Of a DNA stretch of 64,000 bases, positions 58,697-64,000 are shown piece by piece. Under the pieces are notes generated by a model. The model ran no database searches and was not told the origin of the DNA. It was given only the letters and a program-made list of their open reading frames with translations. This DNA is from Reticulitermes lucifugus. Lineage: Eukaryota > Arthropoda > Insecta > Blattodea > Rhinotermitidae. Each line of letters begins with the position of its first letter. Within the stretch, counting starts at the first letter, position 1. The stretch lies in NCBI GenBank assembly GCA_026260175.1, contig JAKCWW010000669.1:33538-97537 (forward strand). Direction: 5' to 3'. The position numbers and the translations under genes were made by a program.

Positions 58697-59701
58697 GTGT
58701 GTGTTCTGCTTTTCTTTCTGGGCTCCGTATTGACTGCGGCTGAGGAGAAGACGAAAAAACAGCAAGCAAAAGCCCTTCCTACATCTCCACCTAAGGATGG
58801 GCAAAAGGCTTCAAAAGCCCAGAAGATAACCGAGTCGAAGCCGGAGAAACGCGGTGCACATGGAGAGGAAGAAAATCTGGAACCATTCAAGGAGAACAGT
58901 AGAGGTGTGGGTCAGGCAGGTCTCAAGACCGAAGTGGCCCACCACAATCCTATCGTGACTGAGAAGGTTGTGCATGTGCATGTGCCTGTGCCCCATCCGT
59001 ACCCTGTGGAATACTTCAAGCACGTTCCTTACCCCGTGCAGGTCCCAGTACCCGTTATTGTACACAAACCATATCCGGTTCCCGTTCCCAGTCCTTTTCA
59101 CGTCACAGTTGAGAAGAAAGTGCCATTTCTTGTGATCAAACATGTTCCACACCACGTGAAGGCCCCTGTTGAAGTATTAGGCAAGGTTCCTGTAGAAGTC
59201 CCTCTTCCTGAACAGTACACTCTACCCGTCTCTAAAACAATCCCCCTTCCTGTACCTCATTCTGATATCAAACATATCCCTTTATATATCTCGCAGCATC
59301 CTGAGAATCAAGCAATCCTGAAACCGGAAGTGTACGAAGAAATTCAACATGAGGAGAGTGCCCCTGCATTTCATGTCAACAACCCTGAAACTAATTATTA
59401 CGTGAAGATTTCTAATACTCCTGAAACACGCCTGTCTGACACGTACAAAGTGGTCGCACCTGAAGAAAATTACAAAGGTCTTACCCCTCCCGAAACACAT
59501 CAGTACCAGAATCCCCCTGATTACCAACAATCGAGCATACATGAAGGTTATCACCAAGAGGCAAAGTTACCTGGAGTACGTAGCCATGAGTTCAATATTT
59601 TTGGGGGTCACGGGGCAGGTTTTGTGGGCATCGGTTACTTGAGTCACGGACACGGAGCAGAAGGACACGGGTTGAGTTATCAGAGCGTGAACACGCATTG
59701 A
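58697..59701 (+). CDS. Gene 5, exon 2: divergent Pro-Val-rich secreted protein with acidic tail
   Basis: The exon follows the acceptor TTCTTCACAG and gives 338 residues with exon 1, the longest of the five. The signal peptide ends near Ala19. A 37-residue Lys/Ala/Pro propeptide ends SKPEKR at 51-56 before Gly57. The Gly-rich block of genes 1-4 is replaced by an acidic 57-85 segment. The Pro-Val domain (about 99-199) starts with PVPHPYPV and decays toward its end (FLVIKHVPHHVKAPVEV). Residues 200-303 are new: acidic, with spaced P-E-T, P-E-E-N-Y and P-P-E-T motifs. The last 35 residues are Gly/His-rich and end VNTH. It belongs to the cluster by exon structure, EKRG site and Pro-Val domain, but has clearly diverged in role. 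Confidence 0.8.
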   Translation: MCVLLFFLGSVLTAAEEKTKKQQAKALPTSPPKDGQKASKAQKITESKPEKRGAHGEEENLEPFKENSRGVGQAGLKTEVAHHNPIVTEKVVHVHVPVPHPYPVEYFKHVPYPVQVPVPVIVHKPYPVPVPSPFHVTVEKKVPFLVIKHVPHHVKAPVEVLGKVPVEVPLPEQYTLPVSKTIPLPVPHSDIKHIPLYISQHPENQAILKPEVYEEIQHEESAPAFHVNNPETNYYVKISNTPETRLSDTYKVVAPEENYKGLTPPETHQYQNPPDYQQSSIHEGYHQEAKLPGVRSHEFNIFGGHGAGFVGIGYLSHGHGAEGHGLSYQSVNTH

Positions 59702-60949
59702 CAGAAACACCATTCAATGAGCGTGGGTCATATTTCTGAACTTTCGGCAGTGCGATGGATTCATACCTCACCTACATCAACTATTCATCAAACACCAATT
59801 TCAAAACTCCGTCAAAATTGTGGTATTTATAGCGGGCAAACTGCTATGTGACATATTCTCTCTGGAATACCTAATTTTGTCTCGCAAACAATCAGTCATA
59901 ATCATTCCCATTTTTCAAATGTCATCAACATTCCAGACAATATTTTCGTGGGCGACACACACATAAACCCGTCTATAATCTCATTCTTCATTCATCATAC
60001 GACGTACCACAGTATTTAAAAACCATTAATTTATATGACATAGCCACATTTCTCCAGGCTGTATGTACTGGATTCAATAACATTCCGTTGCTCCTTCTTC
60101 CAGAGAGAGTAATCAGACTTCGAAACTGGAACGAATACAAAATTCACATTTTACTGGCATAAAAGATCTTGATAACTAACTAATTCAAGTTTTCCAGACT
60201 TAACAGCTGGTTATTAGATTTTCAACAGGATGAAAGGATAGACTTATTCAAGATATTATTTATTGCATTACTAAGATAATATTCAGGACGGATGATTTGG
60301 TTTCAGGGTGATACAACTCGTCTGGTGGGTGTGAATTGTGTTCTGAACGAAAGCCTACAATCCGGTTCCAGTTGTTTTTATTTTATCACATTAATTCTAC
60401 TGATTAAACTTGGAAGACATTATTTGTGTGAATCAAGGCCACTCTAGGTTATCACTGGATAGTTGTCCCTGAGAGTAGGTAGGGTGCCACATGTATTTTC
60501 CATTGATACAGGGACTTTATAATGCTAACGGAGTACAGAACACGGACCAGGTTTATCTTGTATGCTAAACTTATTTAATGTTCTTGACTCATAAATAGTG
60601 TACAATGGTGCTGCAGTCCCAACGCCCTTTAAAAACAACAAATCACGAACAATTATTCCTCCCTTTAATATCCATTCAGCAAGCTTGCGCCTGAAGTCTT
60701 TAAAAAATGAGAATAAACTGAATTTTATTTTAAAAAAACTTTTCGTACCGCACAGTAAACACACTCCGTCTAGGTTATACAAGACAGAAAATGTACGTAT
60801 AAACGTAACATAGAGGAGCGTTCGTGAAACCACTGTTGCCGTGTAAAAGTAATAAGTATTACATATTCTGAGTGTGTGTCAGTAGCCTTTGTTATCTAGC
60901 ACGCGATGCGCATGCGCCGTATTATATTGTCATCTGTGGCCTGGCTGGC
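59702..60949. other. Gene 5 3' flank, no gene seen
   Basis: No close canonical AATAAA was noted after the stop. No recognisable feature. Confidence 0.4.
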
Positions 60950-61275
60950 TCTACCCTATTTTTCCACATTATCTCATAAAGGGCACGACTTTCGGCAAAA
61001 GGTTGTTGAACATAAAATGCGTGTTTTGGTTTTCTATACAACTTTTTTCTGAAACATTTCTCATTCTAAGAAGAATTGGGCGAGATATTACCATAATTGT
61101 ACACAGGTCTTCATGTAAAGTACCCGTTATTCTTGTCAGATTTTAACTTGAATTTCACATACAAATTTCATTAAAATCTGCCCAGCGGGAGCCGAGTTGT
61201 TACATGCGGACAGAAGGACGGGCAGACAGACAGATATGACGACGCTAATAGTCACTTTTCGCAATTTTGCGAAAG
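60950..61275 (-). repeat. Dispersed repeat, second copy of the 4139-4400 family
   Basis: On the minus strand it gives the gtcc-rich core, GCATGTAACAACTCGGCTCCC, then a GAAATTTGTATG-like block and a GGGTACTTTACATGAAGA end, in the same order as at 4180-4355. Confidence 0.5.
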
Positions 61276-62691
61276 CGCCTAAAAACTGTAGTTAATTTTG
61301 TACAGGGGAGTACTATCTGTTTGTTCTGAGACTCAAATAAAATAAGAAACTACACTGCGTTGTCAGAAAGCAGAATTTCTGAATGTTAAACCTAATGGTA
61401 CATATAGCAACCGCTGGGCTTTAAAGAGTTAAATAAACTTACTGGAGCCCTATTGCAGTCACTAGAGTTCAAAAAATGAGTTCTGAATGACGGTACCAGA
61501 GTCACGAAATGATCTCGCAACAGCATGATACATGTTGATTACTCTCTCCTGGGACGTGACATCGTGCCGTCTGGTAACTAGTTACACACGTGTCTGAGGA
61601 ACATACCGCCTCCATCATGAGCGTACGCAGTAAGCCGTGAGTAAAAACTAGGTATAGATAGAGGGAAAGCAGTAATGGACCCGGCACTGCGCACAGTCCT
61701 ATAGAGGGCAGGGTCTTCTGCTTATTCGAAGAGCTACAACACACAGAGACAGACTGACATTTCTGAATTATGTAATAAGTGGGAGATGATAAAGATTACT
61801 TAAAAGATAATAACTTACTCATTATTTACCAACCTTTCGCCCAATTCCTTAGATAAAATACTACATCCCACATTGAATAAAGTTGTTAATATTTAGTATG
61901 TTTGCTTTTCGAAGAAAATTTCTCAATGCTAGCACGAAATTAACGAAGAAAATAATAAAATTTAATAGAAGTTGCCTTTATTTTACATTCTTTTTAAGAA
62001 GATAATAAAATTAATGCTTACGTGTGTGATCGTATACCAGCCCACGTGTTCCTTTTTTTAACACTAATCTGTAACGCCATTCCGATCCATTAATTTACGT
62101 GAAATGTCACCTGCTGCCTTTTCATGAACTTAACAAAATAAACGCATAAGTGAGACCGTTTCAATACTCTGATTTTCTATGCGTACATTTGATATAGGCT
62201 ATCCTGCATTAATGTTTTCCTCGTGAACCCTAAGAAACCTAGTAGCTTGTTACGTACCACGAGGTTTCACGTCCGAAAATTATATGTTCTGCTCACACAG
62301 TGCCTTTGACCGTGTTCTTTCTGTATCTCAGAAGAAAGCGATCAATTTCCTATACAGCATTAAGTTTGTGGTTTGTAGACTTTTGTAGGAAGAAAAACGC
62401 CTTGCGTGGAGACCACCACGTTGGCATAAAGCCCACACACTGCGTTTCTCCACTACTTCACTTCTAAAGCTGTGCGTTTTGAAAGCATCATCAACTCCTA
62501 GCATTTTCACCTTTATTATCACATTCGTGTTCACGTACACGAGAATCACAACCTTCTATGTTGTCGACAGGCTACTGTTGTGCTTAACGCTCTTAAGGCC
62601 GGGTCATGGTACAAATGAGGCTTGCAGTCCTGAGCTAGAATATCTGTTGCCCACGTAACCTTCTGGCTTGATTCGGAGGCAAAGAGAAAAT

Positions 62692-62887
62692 CGAGATCTG
62701 GGTTCTTATGGAATTTTACGCAACGTAGATTGGTAGTTTGTTACCGACGTTTCGGGACAACATGTCGGTCTCATCTTCAAGAATCAAGCTTGACCCTTGA
62801 AGATGGGTCCGTTAAATTGTCCTGAAACGTAGGTAACAAATTACCAATTTACGCTGCGTCAACTTCCAGTAGAGACCAGATCTCATT
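62692..62887. mobile_element. Fold-back element, about 85-bp arms
   Basis: The outer ends GAGATCTGG and CCAGATCTC are inverted. The arms continue with TTGGTAGTTTGTTACC against GGTAACAAATTACCAATT and contain ACGTTTCGGGACA and TGTCCTGAAACGT. The arms meet at CAAGCTTGACCCTTG. Each arm has a diverged hammerhead-like core (TTGAAGA, stem, GAAACGT). It is related in plan to the 16401 and 30056 elements. Confidence 0.6.
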
Positions 62888-63888
62888 TACATCACGGCGG
62901 AAGCCTGAAATCACAAAAAGATAAAAATGTTTTCCCGTAAGAAAAAAATATGTTGAGCATCGCAGTTTTCAGTTGCTATTTCGACGGAATAATGTATTTT
63001 ATAAGGGACAATACTGACGTTCCTTCTTACAAACCGTACGTATTAAAACAAAACTTTTGATTCAATTACGTGTGTACATTCTGTAATTGAGGTATGGAAG
63101 GACATAATCTGAAATCTCAGTTTCTGTGTTATTGGCCGTGAAATGAATGAATGTAACCTGGGATGTCATATTTACCTTCCCATATATCTGTCATTACTCA
63201 TATCTATATCATTAGAAGCACTGCTTTAAAATATGGCGAAACAAGTGTAACAAATTCTTTCAGGTCTCTTACACTTTTGCATTTATTAGTTTACCAACGC
63301 AATTGCGTTATATGGCACTCAAATAAATCAATATAACATACACAAAAATATCAGGAAATGATGCCTACTTTCCTTGTAGTAAGGAGAGAAGGACCTAACA
63401 ATTACGCCTAAAATTGTTGTAATTGTCCCCCATTTCTGTGCATTATTTCCAAAAGTACAAGTTATGAATGTCTTACACCTATAACAAAAGCGTTTCGCTT
63501 CGTCGCCATATGAGTAATTCATAACATATAAAACTATATTTCATATTCATGACGTATCTTTAAAAGCAATTCACATGATAGTCTTCAGCGACTTATTAAT
63601 TACAGCTGTCAGAGAGAAAGAAAAATGCAGACTTCGCAGCGAAACTTTTTTAAATTAACAAAAACTACCTTCACAAAATTTCTATACTCTTCGAAGATAT
63701 ATTAACCAAAGGAATTTCAAAACCACAAAACAATGGTGCCGGAGTAATTTATACGTCAGAGGTTTCCACGGTCTCCATGCCAGAGTTATTAATGGTGCAG
63801 CATTAGAAGACAGAACAACGGTGGAATGTATTCTAGTAGTATGATACTCACAACAAACTGCATTTTAGTCTTTAGAAATATGGATATA
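62888..63888. other. No gene seen
   Basis: AT-rich sequence without supported features. Confidence 0.4.
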
Positions 63889-64000
63889 GGCCTGCATTGG
63901 CTCAGGCGGTTAGTCGCCGGTCTCTCACCGCGGAGAGACGGGCTCGATCCCGGGTCAGTCCATGTGGGATTTGTGGTGGACAAAGTGGCACTGGGACAGG
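63889..64000 (+). mobile_element. SINE family C head, cut by the window end
   Basis: TTGGCTCAGGCGGTTAG (A box), a CGATCCCGGGTC B-box region and CCATGTGGGATTTGTGG match the complete copy at 38839. The body continues beyond the window. Confidence 0.8.

Overview
The window is animal genomic DNA, most likely from a polyneopteran insect and perhaps a cockroach or termite. It has GT-AG introns, arthropod TATA promoters, insect-type cuticle-like secreted proteins, several tRNA-derived SINE families and many decayed LINE tails. The species assignment is an inference from style, not from a recognised single-copy gene. About 95% of the window is non-coding, and two short N runs mark assembly gaps.

The coding content is one tandem family of five genes, all on the + strand. 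Exon 2 lies at 8332-9072 (gene 1), 18151-18861 (gene 2), 26725-27498 (gene 3), 49479-50207 (gene 4) and 58697-59701 (gene 5). For each I could find a TATA box followed by a 12-base coding first exon (ATG plus three codons). A phase-0 intron of 1.6-4.2 kb separates it from one large terminal exon. The predicted proteins of 240-338 residues share one plan: signal peptide; short charged propeptide ending in a dibasic EKRG or DKRG site; Gly-rich segment (genes 1-4); an ITKEV linker (genes 2-4); about 100 residues of Pro-Val/Pro-Tyr repeats; and a Gly/Tyr/His-rich tail. This resembles the low-complexity proline-rich cuticular proteins of insects. They are probably extracellular matrix or cuticle components that are cleaved during secretion. 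Genes 2, 3 and 4 are the closest set. Gene 1 lacks the lysine-rich linker and has a repeat relic beyond its stop. Gene 5 has a decayed Pro-Val region and a new acidic tail.

The space between genes is a graveyard of mobile elements. At least four tRNA-headed SINE families are present (called A, B, C and D here), several copies with clear 10-15 bp target-site duplications. There are LINE 3' tails on both strands, a LINE reverse-transcriptase fragment interrupted by a SINE, and a hAT-type MITE with an 8-bp target duplication. A group of small, mostly fold-back repeats also occurs, two of them inside 14-bp target duplications. These carry a hammerhead-ribozyme-like core, which suggests non-autonomous Penelope-like elements. 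Position 3-188 is the 3' end of a zinc-finger-like transposase reading frame cut by the window edge.

Layout: 1-6.7 kb, transposase tail and repeats; 6.7-9.3 kb, gene 1; 9.3-15.9 kb, repeats; 15.9-18.9 kb, gene 2 with a fold-back element in its intron; 18.9-25 kb, MITE and SINE; 25-27.5 kb, gene 3; 27.5-45.2 kb, a long TE-rich gap with no gene; 45.2-50.2 kb, gene 4 with a minisatellite in its intron; 50.2-56.6 kb, repeats; 56.6-59.7 kb, gene 5; 59.7-64 kb, repeats, ending inside a SINE.
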